A DNA stretch of 48,161 bases from Alphaproteobacteria bacterium. Its GTDB lineage: Bacteria > Pseudomonadota > Alphaproteobacteria > Sphingomonadales > Sphingomonadaceae. Made by a program: the position numbers and the translations under genes. This document shows, one piece after another, positions 34,760 through 44,036 of this stretch (position 1 is its first letter; every line of letters starts with the position of its first letter). The DNA is taken from the NCBI GenBank assembly GCA_030424845.1, contig JAUHWC010000005.1, forward strand, positions 122,501 through 170,661. The letters run 5' to 3'. The notes below the pieces were generated by a model. That model saw nothing but the letters and a program-made list of their open reading frames with translations, had not been told where the DNA came from and searched no databases.

Positions 34760-36319
34760 ATGCCTGCTTTTGGCAAGATGTGGATTGCAGGTGAGGATGT
34801 TGAGGGCGGTGGAGAGCTTTTCACAGCCCGGAATGCCGCGACAGGGAAGAAGCTTGAACCGGCTTTTAGAGAGGCGTCAAACGAACAGGTAGAGACCGCA
34901 ATCGCGAGCGCCAGCCTCTGTTCCACTGCCTTTGCAGCAACAGACCCAGCTCGCCGTGCCTCCTTGCTAGACGCGATCGCAGACTCGATCGCCGCGACAG
35001 GTGAGGAACTCATCGAGACGGCTATGGCGGAGACTGGTCTGCCCAGGCCCAGACTTGAGGGTGAAAGGGCACGCACTGTCGGCCAGTTTGGAATGTTCGC
35101 CGAGAGCCTCAGGGAGGGTGAATTTCTTCGCGTGCGGCTCGATGCGGCGCGGCCGGAGAGACTTCCTGCGCCAAAGCCTGATCTGCGCCTGCAGATGCTT
35201 GCGCTCGGACCCGTAACTGTGTTTGGCGCCTCAAACTTTCCGTTGGCCTTCAGCGTGGGCGGCGGCGACACAGCGAGCGCCCTCGCTGCTGGTTGCCCAG
35301 TGATTGTCAAGGGCCATCCCGCCCATCCCGGTACGAGCGAGATCATGGCACGAGCCGTAGGGCAAGGGATTGCTGCAGCAAAAATTGAAGCTGGAATCTT
35401 TTCGATGCTCCAGTCTGCTGGCCCCGAAATCGGCATGGCGCTTGTTTCTGACCCCAGGATCAAGGCTGTTGGCTTCACTGGCTCTGCCGCTGCTGGCAAG
35501 GCGCTTGTCACAGCTGCCTCCGCCCGACGGGAACCGATCCCGGTTTATGCGGAAATGAGTTCCATCAATCCGGTACTTTTGCTGCCTTCCCGCCTATCGT
35601 CCGGCGCAGAGGAAATCGCGGAAGGATTTGTCGCATCCCTGACACTTGGATCAGGACAGTTCTGTACCAATCCCGGTCTCGTGCTCGTCGTGAATAATAG
35701 TGATTGCGACAGGTTTTGTTCGGCGGCGACCAAGGCGGTGCAAGCCCGAGATCCCGGCGTGATGCTGACTGCCGGGATAGGTGCTGCCTATGCGACTGCC
35801 GTGGAGGGAGTTGCCGCAAGGAATGGTGTGGAAGTGCTCGCCGAGGGCTGTAGCGCTTCCAATCGTGCCACCGCTCGCCTCATGCGGGTTGGCGCAGCCC
35901 GGTTCATGAGCGATCCTACTCTACATGCGGAGATGTTCGGCCCTGCCGCTCTGGTCGTCTCCTGTGCTGACATCGAGGAAATGCGGGCTGTTCTCGAGAC
36001 GCTCGAAGGTCAGCTCACCGTGGCCATGCACTTTGACGCCGGCGATCATGCTGCTGTTTCCGAACTACTGCCAGTTGCCCAACGCCGTGCCGGACGCGTA
36101 CTCGCAAACGGGTTTGGTACCGGGGTGGAGGTTTCTCCGGCCATGGTTCACGGTGGGCCTTGGCCTGCCAGTTCAGACGCGCGGACAACGTCCGTAGGTA
36201 CGCTTGCGATCGAGCGATTCCTCCGTCCGGTTTGTCTGCAGGACTTTCCGGAGGCCTTGCTGCCCCCAGCTTTGCGGGACACCAATCCTTGGAATCTACC
36301 GCGCAGAAAATGGGCCTGA
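34760..36319 (+). CDS. 2-oxoglutarate semialdehyde dehydrogenase (2,5-dioxovalerate dehydrogenase)
   Basis: A 519-residue aldehyde dehydrogenase. The catalytic Cys302 lies in GSGQFCTNPG, Glu265 in YAEMSSINP and Asn159 in GASNFPLAF. The FCTNPGL variant and the length are typical of the NADP-dependent dehydrogenases that oxidise 2-oxoglutarate semialdehyde to 2-oxoglutarate, the last step of the non-phosphorylative glucarate, galactarate and pentose pathways. GAAGGA precedes the ATG. It is 97 bp after lysR on the same strand. Together with GudD and KdgD it completes the route. Confidence 0.88.
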   Translation: MPAFGKMWIAGEDVEGGGELFTARNAATGKKLEPAFREASNEQVETAIASASLCSTAFAATDPARRASLLDAIADSIAATGEELIETAMAETGLPRPRLEGERARTVGQFGMFAESLREGEFLRVRLDAARPERLPAPKPDLRLQMLALGPVTVFGASNFPLAFSVGGGDTASALAAGCPVIVKGHPAHPGTSEIMARAVGQGIAAAKIEAGIFSMLQSAGPEIGMALVSDPRIKAVGFTGSAAAGKALVTAASARREPIPVYAEMSSINPVLLLPSRLSSGAEEIAEGFVASLTLGSGQFCTNPGLVLVVNNSDCDRFCSAATKAVQARDPGVMLTAGIGAAYATAVEGVAARNGVEVLAEGCSASNRATARLMRVGAARFMSDPTLHAEMFGPAALVVSCADIEEMRAVLETLEGQLTVAMHFDAGDHAAVSELLPVAQRRAGRVLANGFGTGVEVSPAMVHGGPWPASSDARTTSVGTLAIERFLRPVCLQDFPEALLPPALRDTNPWNLPRRKWA

Positions 36320-36797
36320 CGGCGGCTTGCTCACGAGAGGCGTGACCGCCCATTTCGAGCGATTTCCGTCCATAGTGGTTCACCACGATTGCCGCAGGAA
36401 GCCCGCTGGGAAAGCGCTAAGTTCGGTTTGATTTGAATGTCATCACCGAGAGTGCCTTGAAGCCGATCCGGCGAATTGCAGATTATCGAGTTTCTCATCA
36501 ACAGGCGCGTTGGGCGCCAGCAACGGAGGCACCCCTATTAGGGGGATCCGTGCGACTTGTAAGCCAACTGCAGGCGCGTTGAACCGCCAGACTCGGAGGG
36601 CTAGCTCCCCGCGCGAGAAGCGAACGATTGACTTGGGAATTGCTTGGACGGGATATTCTAGAGGACATGCTGCACACAGACACGTCATAAAAGAAGGTCA
36701 CTACAAGCCGCTGTTTGCCTCGCTGAGACTGGTCGTTGGTGCTTACCGCTTTGCAGCCACGCCAAAGGCCAGTCTCGAAAGCTAGGATGCTAGCAGG
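36320..36797. other. Gene-free space with an imperfect direct repeat
   Basis: A 478-bp space between convergent genes. The 11-mer CAGGCGCGTTG occurs at 36502-36512 and 36571-36581, and similarity goes on for about 29 bp after each (ending CGGAGG). The 69-bp period equals 23 codons, so it could be a decayed coding repeat. The 81-codon minus-strand frame here (36443-36688) has no recognisable domain or ribosome site. Confidence 0.45.
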
Positions 36798-38390
36798 TCA
36801 ATTGCCTGTGCTGGAGCGGAATGAAGTCCCATCGAGCGGATCGCCATGCCCTACGTAGGTGGCGACAGATGGATACGGATAAACCGGCCTGGACTGAACC
36901 ACGCGCCCGTACTCACGCCGCACAGTCTCGATAGCACCGGGCGCTTCCCCGTCTTCTACCCAGGCCATAATCGCGTTCACCAGATTGATACGGTCAGGTC
37001 CATGTCCGCCGCCGCAATGGCCAACTCCCGGTAGCAGGTACATCGTCAGGAAGTCGTCAGTGGACGTTCCAAGCCGTTCACGTACCGCGTTATAGTAGTG
37101 CAAGGTACCTTCAGCAGGAACGCCCGGATCCGCAAGGCCGTGCCACATGATCAACTTGCCGCCAGCATCACGAAAAGCGCTGATATCCGTATCGGTAGCG
37201 TTGAAGATCGACGCGAGAGAATTGTACCTGCGCAGATCCTCGGGCTCAAAACCGAATGTATCAAGATCAAACTCTCGCGGCTCATCTTCCGACATGTGCC
37301 GGACGAACGCCGCCGCATAGGCAACTGGATTTGGTCCACCCCAAGCCAGTTCGGAACCGATCGGTCTGCCGAAGAAGAGCCTGCGTCCTGAGGAATCAAT
37401 GGGGCCAGAATAAAGCGCTCGCGCCGCAGCCACCTGTTCGCCTGCAAGGCATTTTCCGGAATCTCCAGCTTCGCAGAGGAGCACTTCGGGATCGAACGCG
37501 CATGAAAAGGGATCGGAAACCAGTCCGTCTCGGATACCATCACCTGCTAGGTCACAAGCGGCGAGTGCGCCAGCGTGCAGCACCCTCAAATCCTTTTCTG
37601 AAAAAACCGGCGATCCATCGGCCCGAAAAAGATGTCGTGCAGACCAAGCGTGAAAAATTGTGTTGTTGGCAGTATTGTTCATCACAGGTGCGCCAGCAAT
37701 CACCCCGTCGAAGTCTTCGGGATAGCGCTGGACCTCCATCATGCCTTCGCGCCCACCATCGGAACAGCCATTAAAATATGAATAAGCTGGTGCCTGACCA
37801 TAGAAAATTTCAATGATCGCCTTGGAAGCAAGCGTTACAACGTGGACACCACGATAGCCGTAATCAATCTTACCCTGACGGTTGCCCGCTGCCCAGATTG
37901 TGTCAGCATTGCCCTCCGGAGTACTGTGGCCGAGATCGCTCGCAACCATCGCGAATTCGCCATTCTCGACTGCGGAACACCCTTCTGCGGCCCGCACTCT
38001 GAAATCAACCCGGCCGCAGAAACCACCGCATCCACTATACATGAAGCGCTGGTACCAGTTTTCCGTTGGCAGCCTGAGTTCAAAGCGAACTTGCGGTGCC
38101 ACATACCCTTCAACGCGACACCGCGGGATCCCATCCGCGCTACGTTCTAGAGTGGCTGAATTGATCCGCGCAGGGCTGCCGCCTTCCGGGTAGATGTCTA
38201 ACCCGGCAAGATCTCGACAGTCCATTGCTGGCCGAACGACAGGCAGATCGCGCCCGTAGGCGAGATTAGGCATCGCGAGTGACGACAGCGCAGCGACGGT
38301 CAAGCCAACTACCAAACGCATCGCGATACCAAAATTCTTCGCGCGAAGATTGGCGAAATTCGAACGCCCAGACTGATGCGACACTTTCAT
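36798..38390 (-). CDS. Tannase/feruloyl esterase family hydrolase, secreted
   Basis: A 530-residue protein with an N-terminal signal (hydrophobic core about 25-42, cleavage near NLAYG). The family's CS-D-HC catalytic motif is complete: Cys209-Ser210 in NGCSDGG, Asp421 in GLADPGVP and His458-Cys459 in GVGHCGGG, where the two Cys form the disulfide that joins Ser and His. Members hydrolyse gallic, ferulic, coumaric or caffeic acid esters. It should work in the periplasm or outside. The ribosome site GAGAGG is very close to the ATG. It starts 35 bp after gudD and is the last gene of the leftward series. Confidence 0.92.
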   Translation of the reverse strand: MKVSHQSGRSNFANLRAKNFGIAMRLVVGLTVAALSSLAMPNLAYGRDLPVVRPAMDCRDLAGLDIYPEGGSPARINSATLERSADGIPRCRVEGYVAPQVRFELRLPTENWYQRFMYSGCGGFCGRVDFRVRAAEGCSAVENGEFAMVASDLGHSTPEGNADTIWAAGNRQGKIDYGYRGVHVVTLASKAIIEIFYGQAPAYSYFNGCSDGGREGMMEVQRYPEDFDGVIAGAPVMNNTANNTIFHAWSARHLFRADGSPVFSEKDLRVLHAGALAACDLAGDGIRDGLVSDPFSCAFDPEVLLCEAGDSGKCLAGEQVAAARALYSGPIDSSGRRLFFGRPIGSELAWGGPNPVAYAAAFVRHMSEDEPREFDLDTFGFEPEDLRRYNSLASIFNATDTDISAFRDAGGKLIMWHGLADPGVPAEGTLHYYNAVRERLGTSTDDFLTMYLLPGVGHCGGGHGPDRINLVNAIMAWVEDGEAPGAIETVRREYGRVVQSRPVYPYPSVATYVGHGDPLDGTSFRSSTGN

Positions 38391-38425
38391 ACCCTCTCAA
38401 ATATCCTTGAAATACTGCAGTGGAA

Positions 38426-39757
38426 TTATCGCACCAAACAGGGCCGCTTCGGATCGAAAGCCCAGCCCTTCACGAGGTACTGCATGCCTGCAGCATCGTC
38501 TCTACCGCCAAGCGCGTGCTCAATGTAAAGCTGGTGAGCGCGGTCTAGCGCCACTTCGTCCAAATCGATTCCCAATCCAGGCCGCTCAGGCAATTGCACG
38601 TGGCCATTTTCGATCTGCAGCGGATTGTGCGTTAGCGATTCTCCATCCTGCCAGATCCAGTGCGTATCGATTGCCGTAATGTTGCCCGGAGCCGCAGCCG
38701 CACAGTGCGTGAACATGGCAAGCGAGATGTCGAAATGATTATTGGAATGCGAACCCCAGGTCAGACCGAACAACTCGCATATCTGGGCAACACGGACTGC
38801 CCCCTGCATGGTCCAGAAATGCGGATCAGCAAGCGGAATATCGACCGCATCCAGCTTCAGTGAGTGAGCGAACTGCCGCCAGTCCGTTGCTACCATGTTG
38901 GTTGCAGTGGGCAGTCCCGTCCGTCGGCGGAATTCCGCAAGGATTTCGCGACCGGACAGGCCAGCTTCAGCACCGCACGGATCTTCAGCATAGGCGAGTA
39001 CGTCGCCAAGGCCGTAACAAAGTGATACAGCCTCATCAAGCGACCAGGCGCCATTGGGATCAAGTGTAATCCTGGCATCGGGAAATGCCTGTTTGAGCGC
39101 CCGGACTGCCTCTACTTCCTGCTCACCATTAAGCACCCCACCCTTGAGCTTGAAATCATCGAAGCCATAACGGTCACGTGTTGCCTTGGCGAGTTCCACA
39201 ATGGCGTCAGGCGTCATGGCCTCCTTGTTGCGAAGTCGGAACCATGCATCCGAGCTATCGCTTTCATTGCGGTAGGCAAGGTCAGTGCAAGCGGGGTTTG
39301 CAATGTAGAAAAGGTAGCCCAGCATCTTCACGCTGTCGCGCTTCCTACCCTCGCCGAGCAGGTCTGCAACTGGTACTCCCAAATTCTGGCCGAGAAGGTC
39401 GAGCATTGCCGATTCAACCGCAGTGATCGCGTGGATCGTTATCCGCAGATCGAATGTCTGTTGCCCCCTGCCGCCAGCGTCACGATGGGCGTAGGCATTG
39501 CTTATCCTGGAAAGAACGCTGCTCGTTTGCCCAACGAAGGCCCCCTCGACAATTGACCTGCAATCCTCGAGCGTCTTGCGAATGTCTTCCCCTCCGGGGA
39601 CCTCGCCCAATCCCTTGTTTCCGTACTCATCCTCAAGGATAACGACATTGCGCGTAAAGAACGGAGCATGTGCGCCACTCAGGTTGAGCAACATGCTGTC
39701 GTGCCCTGCGACGGGCACAACACGCATGGAAACGATTTTCGAGGTGCGCATGGTCAT
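38426..39757 (-). CDS. gudD: Glucarate dehydratase
   Basis: A 443-residue enolase-superfamily enzyme. Catalytic residues align with E. coli GudD with an offset of two: Lys203 and Lys205 in FKLKGG, Asp233 in LDPNGAW, Glu258 in YAEDP, Asn287 in ATNMVATDW, Asp311 and the base His337 in WGSHSNNHF. It dehydrates D-glucarate (or L-idarate) to 5-dehydro-4-deoxy-D-glucarate in the cytoplasm with Mg2+. A related enzyme acting on galactarate cannot be excluded. Its start overlaps the kdgD stop by four bases, so the two steps are translationally coupled. Confidence 0.94.
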   Translation of the reverse strand: MTMRTSKIVSMRVVPVAGHDSMLLNLSGAHAPFFTRNVVILEDEYGNKGLGEVPGGEDIRKTLEDCRSIVEGAFVGQTSSVLSRISNAYAHRDAGGRGQQTFDLRITIHAITAVESAMLDLLGQNLGVPVADLLGEGRKRDSVKMLGYLFYIANPACTDLAYRNESDSSDAWFRLRNKEAMTPDAIVELAKATRDRYGFDDFKLKGGVLNGEQEVEAVRALKQAFPDARITLDPNGAWSLDEAVSLCYGLGDVLAYAEDPCGAEAGLSGREILAEFRRRTGLPTATNMVATDWRQFAHSLKLDAVDIPLADPHFWTMQGAVRVAQICELFGLTWGSHSNNHFDISLAMFTHCAAAAPGNITAIDTHWIWQDGESLTHNPLQIENGHVQLPERPGLGIDLDEVALDRAHQLYIEHALGGRDDAAGMQYLVKGWAFDPKRPCLVR

Positions 39758-40695
39758 GCAGCGGCACTATCCTGGCGCACCAGCGATGCATTGGCTTTTT
39801 CGATGAGGGAACAAAGCATGGCCATTTCCTCATCGGAAAGGTTCGTCAAGGGTGTGCGAAGCGGACCAGCCGGACGACCAACAAGCTCTAGCCCCGCCTT
39901 GACGATCGACACTGCATATCCTCGAGAACGATTGCGAATTGCGATGTAAGGAAGCACGAAATCGGTTAGCCCGCGATGGACGGTCGCCACGTCGCGAGCA
40001 CGCACTGCGCGGTAAAAATGCAAGGCCCATTCCGGCATGAAATTGAAAATCGCCGACGAATAGGTTGTGACACCCATTTCCAGATATGCCGGGGCAAAAG
40101 TCTCAGCCGTGGGCAACCCACCAACATAGGTCAGACGATCACCGAGTTTGCAGAAAATCCGCATCATCAGTTCAATATCGCCGACGCCATCCTTGAAACC
40201 AACAAGGTTTGGATTGCGGTCACACAGGCGTGCAAGCGCATCTTCATGGAGAATGGCGTTGTCACGATTGTAAACGATGACGCCGAGCGAAGTCGAGCGG
40301 CACACGGCCTCGACATGTGCCGAGAGGCCATCCTGCGTGGAATTGGTGAGATAAGGTGGAAGCAGCAACAGCCCGTCAGCACCTGCGGCCTCTGCCGTCT
40401 TTGCAAGCTGAACGGCAATTGCAGTACCGTAGCCACAACCCGCAATAACCGGTGTCCGGCCAGCCGTTTCGGCAACAGCTGCAGATACGATCTGCGGCAC
40501 TTCTTCTGGGGTGAGAGAGAAGAATTCGCCCGTCCCACCCGCTGCAAAAAGCCCTGAAACATCATGTTTCAAGAGCCACGCACAATGGTCGCGGTATGGA
40601 GCCTCATCGAACTGAGAGTTCTGATCAAAATGCGTTACAGGAAACGATAGCAAACCTTGTCCAAGCTTCGTTGCCATCTCCTCGGGTGCCATCAT
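39754..40695 (-). CDS. kdgD: 5-dehydro-4-deoxyglucarate dehydratase
   Basis: A DapA-family TIM barrel of about 313 residues. The Schiff-base lysine is in [10 protein letters not shown] (about residue 168), the catalytic Tyr in VIVYNRDN (about 142), and [11 protein letters not shown] is the substrate loop. The [10 protein letters not shown] and NRDNA features mark KdgD rather than DapA. It removes water and CO2 to give 2-oxoglutarate semialdehyde. AGGA is only two bases from the first ATG (40701) but eight from the ATG at 40695, so I prefer the latter. It is coupled to gudD. A motif shared with the lysR upstream region lies at 40727-40737. Confidence 0.93.
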   Translation of the reverse strand: MMAPEEMATKLGQGLLSFPVTHFDQNSQFDEAPYRDHCAWLLKHDVSGLFAAGGTGEFFSLTPEEVPQIVSAAVAETAGRTPVIAGCGYGTAIAVQLAKTAEAAGADGLLLLPPYLTNSTQDGLSAHVEAVCRSTSLGVIVYNRDNAILHEDALARLCDRNPNLVGFKDGVGDIELMMRIFCKLGDRLTYVGGLPTAETFAPAYLEMGVTTYSSAIFNFMPEWALHFYRAVRARDVATVHRGLTDFVLPYIAIRNRSRGYAVSIVKAGLELVGRPAGPLRTPLTNLSDEEMAMLCSLIEKANASLVRQDSAAA

Positions 40696-40726
40696 CTTCA
40701 TTTTCCTCGTCTGTCAGGCGCTTTCA

Positions 40727-40737
40727 TACGTGCTAGG
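40727..40737 (-). promoter_or_regulatory. Shared 11-mer upstream of kdgD-gudD
   Basis: The minus strand reads CCTAGCACGTA, identical to 33702-33712 upstream of lysR. It lies 31 bp before the preferred kdgD start, in a 200-bp space, and could be a common regulator half-site. On the same strand TTGGAC with a TAGCAC 18 bp later is a weak promoter candidate overlapping it. Confidence 0.4.
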
Positions 40738-40895
40738 ACAGGTTAAAATGCGCGTCCAAGTCCAAAGGCCACTTGATCCATGCTCATATCGTATCGCAAT
40801 GAGCCGATGCCCGTTTCTGGCGGCGGTTGTACCTTATTTTCGCTAGTCTAGCCGGAGACCGGTTGGCTCACTTTGGATGAAGGAACTGCCGCTTC

Positions 40896-41972
40896 TTATT
40901 GCTGCAAGTTCAGCTGAAGAAATTCGGTCACCACATCCTCCGAAAAACCGATCGGGGTTGGTGTCGCGATAACGCAGCCGTTCGAACTTGTGGACCGGAT
41001 GGAAGCACCTTGCGTCAGTTCACTGTCCAGAAGAACAGCAGGGAACTGGCCGTGGATCACCCTGGGAATGCTGACAAAGGTGGCCGTAGCGCAGGCCTGT
41101 GAATAGGCTTGATAGAGTGCCTCGCCTTGATTGTGCGGGACGAACTGATCCGATTGCCCATGCACAATCATCATCGGCGGGCTTGAGGAATTGACATATG
41201 TCTGGGGGCTGGCCCTCCGGACAAGTGCTTCGCATTCCTGAACCGGGCAACCTAGCAAAGAGGATTCGGGAGAATCTGGTTCGTCGTGGCAAAAACCCAG
41301 TTTACCGCCGCGCTCGATCTGCTCGCAGGGCTCGATCATCCAGGCATCCATGGTCGAAAAATGGGTCGGAGGCCAGAATGCCACGACCGCCTGTATCTCA
41401 CTTGATTGGCCCAAAGTGCCAATTTCACCTTCGAACTCCGCGATGCCACCTGTAACCCCGGCCATTGCGGAGAGCCAAGCGCCCGAGCTCGTTCCCATCA
41501 TCGCAATCCGATCCGGATCGATGCCAAACCGGTCTGCATTGGCCCTGACGTACCTGATTGCCGCCTTTATATCGTGAAGTTGGGCCGGGAAGCGGGCCTG
41601 ACTGCTGGAACGTACCGACACTGCTACGACGGCGTATCCTTGCGGAACGAGATTCGCAACGAGCCATTCCGCACGGTTCTTCCCGTCATCCCTTTGCCAG
41701 GCGGAACCGGCTGACCAGATTACGACCGGCAAAGGTCCGTCGGCGGAATCCGGCAGATAGACATCCATCAAATGCCCCTTGCTGTCCTCTGGCATCGCAG
41801 GAGCATATGCCAAATCGGCAAAATCAGGAGGTCGGCTTTCTGCTGCCGACTGGCTAACGGCTGCGGATCGCCCGACGGCTGAAACCGTCTCAATATCCGA
41901 ATAACCGCTGCAAGCGCCAAGAAGCGCGCAAAACAGCACGAGGGATACCATTCTTGTCGTTGATCGGATCAT
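40896..41972 (-). CDS. Alpha/beta-hydrolase esterase lipoprotein (BD-FAE-like)
   Basis: A 358-residue protein with a lipoprotein signal ending in LLGAC (Cys21). The hydrolase fold shows the oxyanion region PVVIWSAGSAWQ, the nucleophile Ser162 in MGTSSGAWLS, an Asp in GQSDQFVPH and a His in RVIHGQFPA. This layout fits the BD-FAE/acetyl-esterase group that cleaves small acyl or feruloyl groups from carbohydrates. Four Cys residues around CEQIERGGKLGFC and GCPVQECEAL suggest disulfides, consistent with an exported enzyme. I use the ATG at 41972, where AAGGAA lies about nine bases before; the longer frame to 42002 adds a non-signal leader. Confidence 0.83.
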   Translation of the reverse strand: MIRSTTRMVSLVLFCALLGACSGYSDIETVSAVGRSAAVSQSAAESRPPDFADLAYAPAMPEDSKGHLMDVYLPDSADGPLPVVIWSAGSAWQRDDGKNRAEWLVANLVPQGYAVVAVSVRSSSQARFPAQLHDIKAAIRYVRANADRFGIDPDRIAMMGTSSGAWLSAMAGVTGGIAEFEGEIGTLGQSSEIQAVVAFWPPTHFSTMDAWMIEPCEQIERGGKLGFCHDEPDSPESSLLGCPVQECEALVRRASPQTYVNSSSPPMMIVHGQSDQFVPHNQGEALYQAYSQACATATFVSIPRVIHGQFPAVLLDSELTQGASIRSTSSNGCVIATPTPIGFSEDVVTEFLQLNLQQ

Positions 41973-42027
41973 ATGGACTTCCTTCGAGCAGCGGACATCC
42001 ATCTGCTCAACGTGTTGTGCGTTTCCG

Positions 42028-44004
42028 TCAGTCGATGCCGCCGAGAAGCTTCACCGTTTCCATTGGCACTGCGCGTGCCTCTTGTTTGGCTTCAGATGTC
42101 GAAATGGCATTTGCGAAGACGAGGTCGCCAGTGAACCCGTCATAGAATTCGAAGATCAGCTGCGGTTCCGGAAATGCAATCCAACGGTCGCTACCGTCTC
42201 TTGCAGGAACATTATAGGCGTTGTTCACCCGGATCACGGTGTAAATTGGCCAATCATTGCCGGGACGGCGATCATCTCGGTCGCTGTCGTTGCGATACTG
42301 ATTGCTTGACCAGATAATGTTTACGAGCCTGTCACCCGATTCATACCAGCCGCTCGGCGGCGATCCTCCGGCATCGCCCAACCTGTGGACCCTGCTCGAA
42401 TGCGGACCTGTCCCGACATCATAAACGCCCGGCGCAATCCTTGCCATGAAACTGCGATGTAGGTCGGCACTGAGGAAGATCACCGGTTTTTCGAGAGCCT
42501 CAGCAAGATCGAGTATTTGTGCTCGTTCCTCCAGTTGGGACGTCCAGCCGTCATTCTTGGAATCGCCGAAAACCCCTTGCCCGTACCAAACACCGTTATC
42601 ATGCGGCAGAACCACATTGACCGGAGAAACAATGAAAATGAAGCTGGCTGTACTCTCCCGCATCCCGGCTTGCAGCCATTCCATCTGAGTGGCGCCAAGC
42701 AAAGCGCTGTGTCGCCGCTCACTGCCTTCCGGGACTTCCTGCGATGTCCTGTTTGATCGCACGTCGATCAGGAAGAACTCCGCATTCGAAACCTTGAAGC
42801 TCGCAAATCGCTGGTTTCCGATCGAATAGTGAACGTTCTCGGAAATGGAAAACCGCTCAGCCAGTCTTATTTCGTGAGGACCGATGATCTCGGCAATGTC
42901 ATACACGCCTGTGTTACCAAACCCCCAGAGGACGTGAAGATTGCTTGTCTGGTCAGGCTCCAGGAGGGTGAAATCAGCCGTTGGATCACGCAGGATGTCG
43001 CTACCCTGCTCCACGCGCGTCTCACCGAAATGGATGTCCTGCCGCGGTCCGTCCGAAGGATTGCACCATCCAACATAGTCATCCCAAGCCGCAAGAGCAG
43101 GATCTCGAAATACAGCGCGCTCAACTTCAGCATCGAAGTCAAAACGGGACGCAATGTCTTGCTGGAAGGGCTTGTTACGCGCGTCTGTCCGCAAGCCGGA
43201 TTGCCCTGATCCAGTGACATCGTTGAGAATTTCATGATCGTCCAAAGTGGCAAAGAATGGAACTTCCGCGAGGAATTCAGCCATTTCCTGATCGCCATCC
43301 AGATACAGGCGATAGTTTTCCCACACGCCGGTCAGACCTTGCGCATATCGGACATTCGCAGGAACCTCGACTACCCCGAATTTATCTGCCCAGTCTGACG
43401 CGGTTACGTCGCGCCCGTCCTCGTAGATGAAATCACCGTTCAGAATCTGGAAATCGATCTTGCCTGCCAGCCTCCTGCGCATTGTTGCATAGGTTGGCGG
43501 CATGTTCTGGCGTGTGGTTCGCCATGACTGATCGTTGCAGGAACCTGCCTCGAACGCGAAGTTGAAGAGGCCGTCGGGGTTGAGTTCTTCATCGATAAAG
43601 AGCTCAGCAGCGGAGAGAGTCCTGAAACTGCGGACAAAACCTGACAGGCCATTTTCCTGTCCAGACCCGGCCAATGCATAATAGTATCTACTGCCGGGAG
43701 AAAGGTTCGCAATTTCGACCCAGCCGGTAAAGTCGTCGGTCAGGCGCGTGATTAGCTCGAACTCATGTCGGTCTTCGACAAGTTCAATATCCTTGGCAAT
43801 AATGACGCGCAGCGTGGTGGGGAAAGCCGTGCGAGCCCACACACGCACGGAATGCGCCGTAACATTTCCGAGCATCGGACCGTGGGTAACACCTTCGGCG
43901 CGAGGAATGGATGTACCCGCGCTCGCTGGCAGAGCAGCGGCTAGATGTGCCGTCGATGCGTACAGCCCGGAAAGCAGAATGTTGCGCCGAGATACTCCAA
44001 CCAT
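42028..44004 (-). CDS. PhoD-like metallophosphatase, Tat-exported
   Basis: A 658-residue protein. The N terminus has a twin-Arg signal (SRRNILLSG, then a hydrophobic stretch to about ALPASAG). A small beta domain (about 40-130) with RVWARTAFP and LSPGSRYYYAL precedes the PhoD catalytic domain: EAGSCNDQ, NGDFIYEDGRD (189-199), ATLDDHEILND and SADLHRSF. PhoD enzymes are Ca/Fe phosphodiesterases or phosphatases, but many relatives in catabolic clusters have no proven substrate. The start at 44004 fits the Tat signal. It lies 32 bp after the lipase-like gene. Confidence 0.84.
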   Translation of the reverse strand: MVGVSRRNILLSGLYASTAHLAAALPASAGTSIPRAEGVTHGPMLGNVTAHSVRVWARTAFPTTLRVIIAKDIELVEDRHEFELITRLTDDFTGWVEIANLSPGSRYYYALAGSGQENGLSGFVRSFRTLSAAELFIDEELNPDGLFNFAFEAGSCNDQSWRTTRQNMPPTYATMRRRLAGKIDFQILNGDFIYEDGRDVTASDWADKFGVVEVPANVRYAQGLTGVWENYRLYLDGDQEMAEFLAEVPFFATLDDHEILNDVTGSGQSGLRTDARNKPFQQDIASRFDFDAEVERAVFRDPALAAWDDYVGWCNPSDGPRQDIHFGETRVEQGSDILRDPTADFTLLEPDQTSNLHVLWGFGNTGVYDIAEIIGPHEIRLAERFSISENVHYSIGNQRFASFKVSNAEFFLIDVRSNRTSQEVPEGSERRHSALLGATQMEWLQAGMRESTASFIFIVSPVNVVLPHDNGVWYGQGVFGDSKNDGWTSQLEERAQILDLAEALEKPVIFLSADLHRSFMARIAPGVYDVGTGPHSSRVHRLGDAGGSPPSGWYESGDRLVNIIWSSNQYRNDSDRDDRRPGNDWPIYTVIRVNNAYNVPARDGSDRWIAFPEPQLIFEFYDGFTGDLVFANAISTSEAKQEARAVPMETVKLLGGID

Positions 44005-44036
44005 GTAACAGTTCCCTACAGGTTTCCCTCCGCGCT

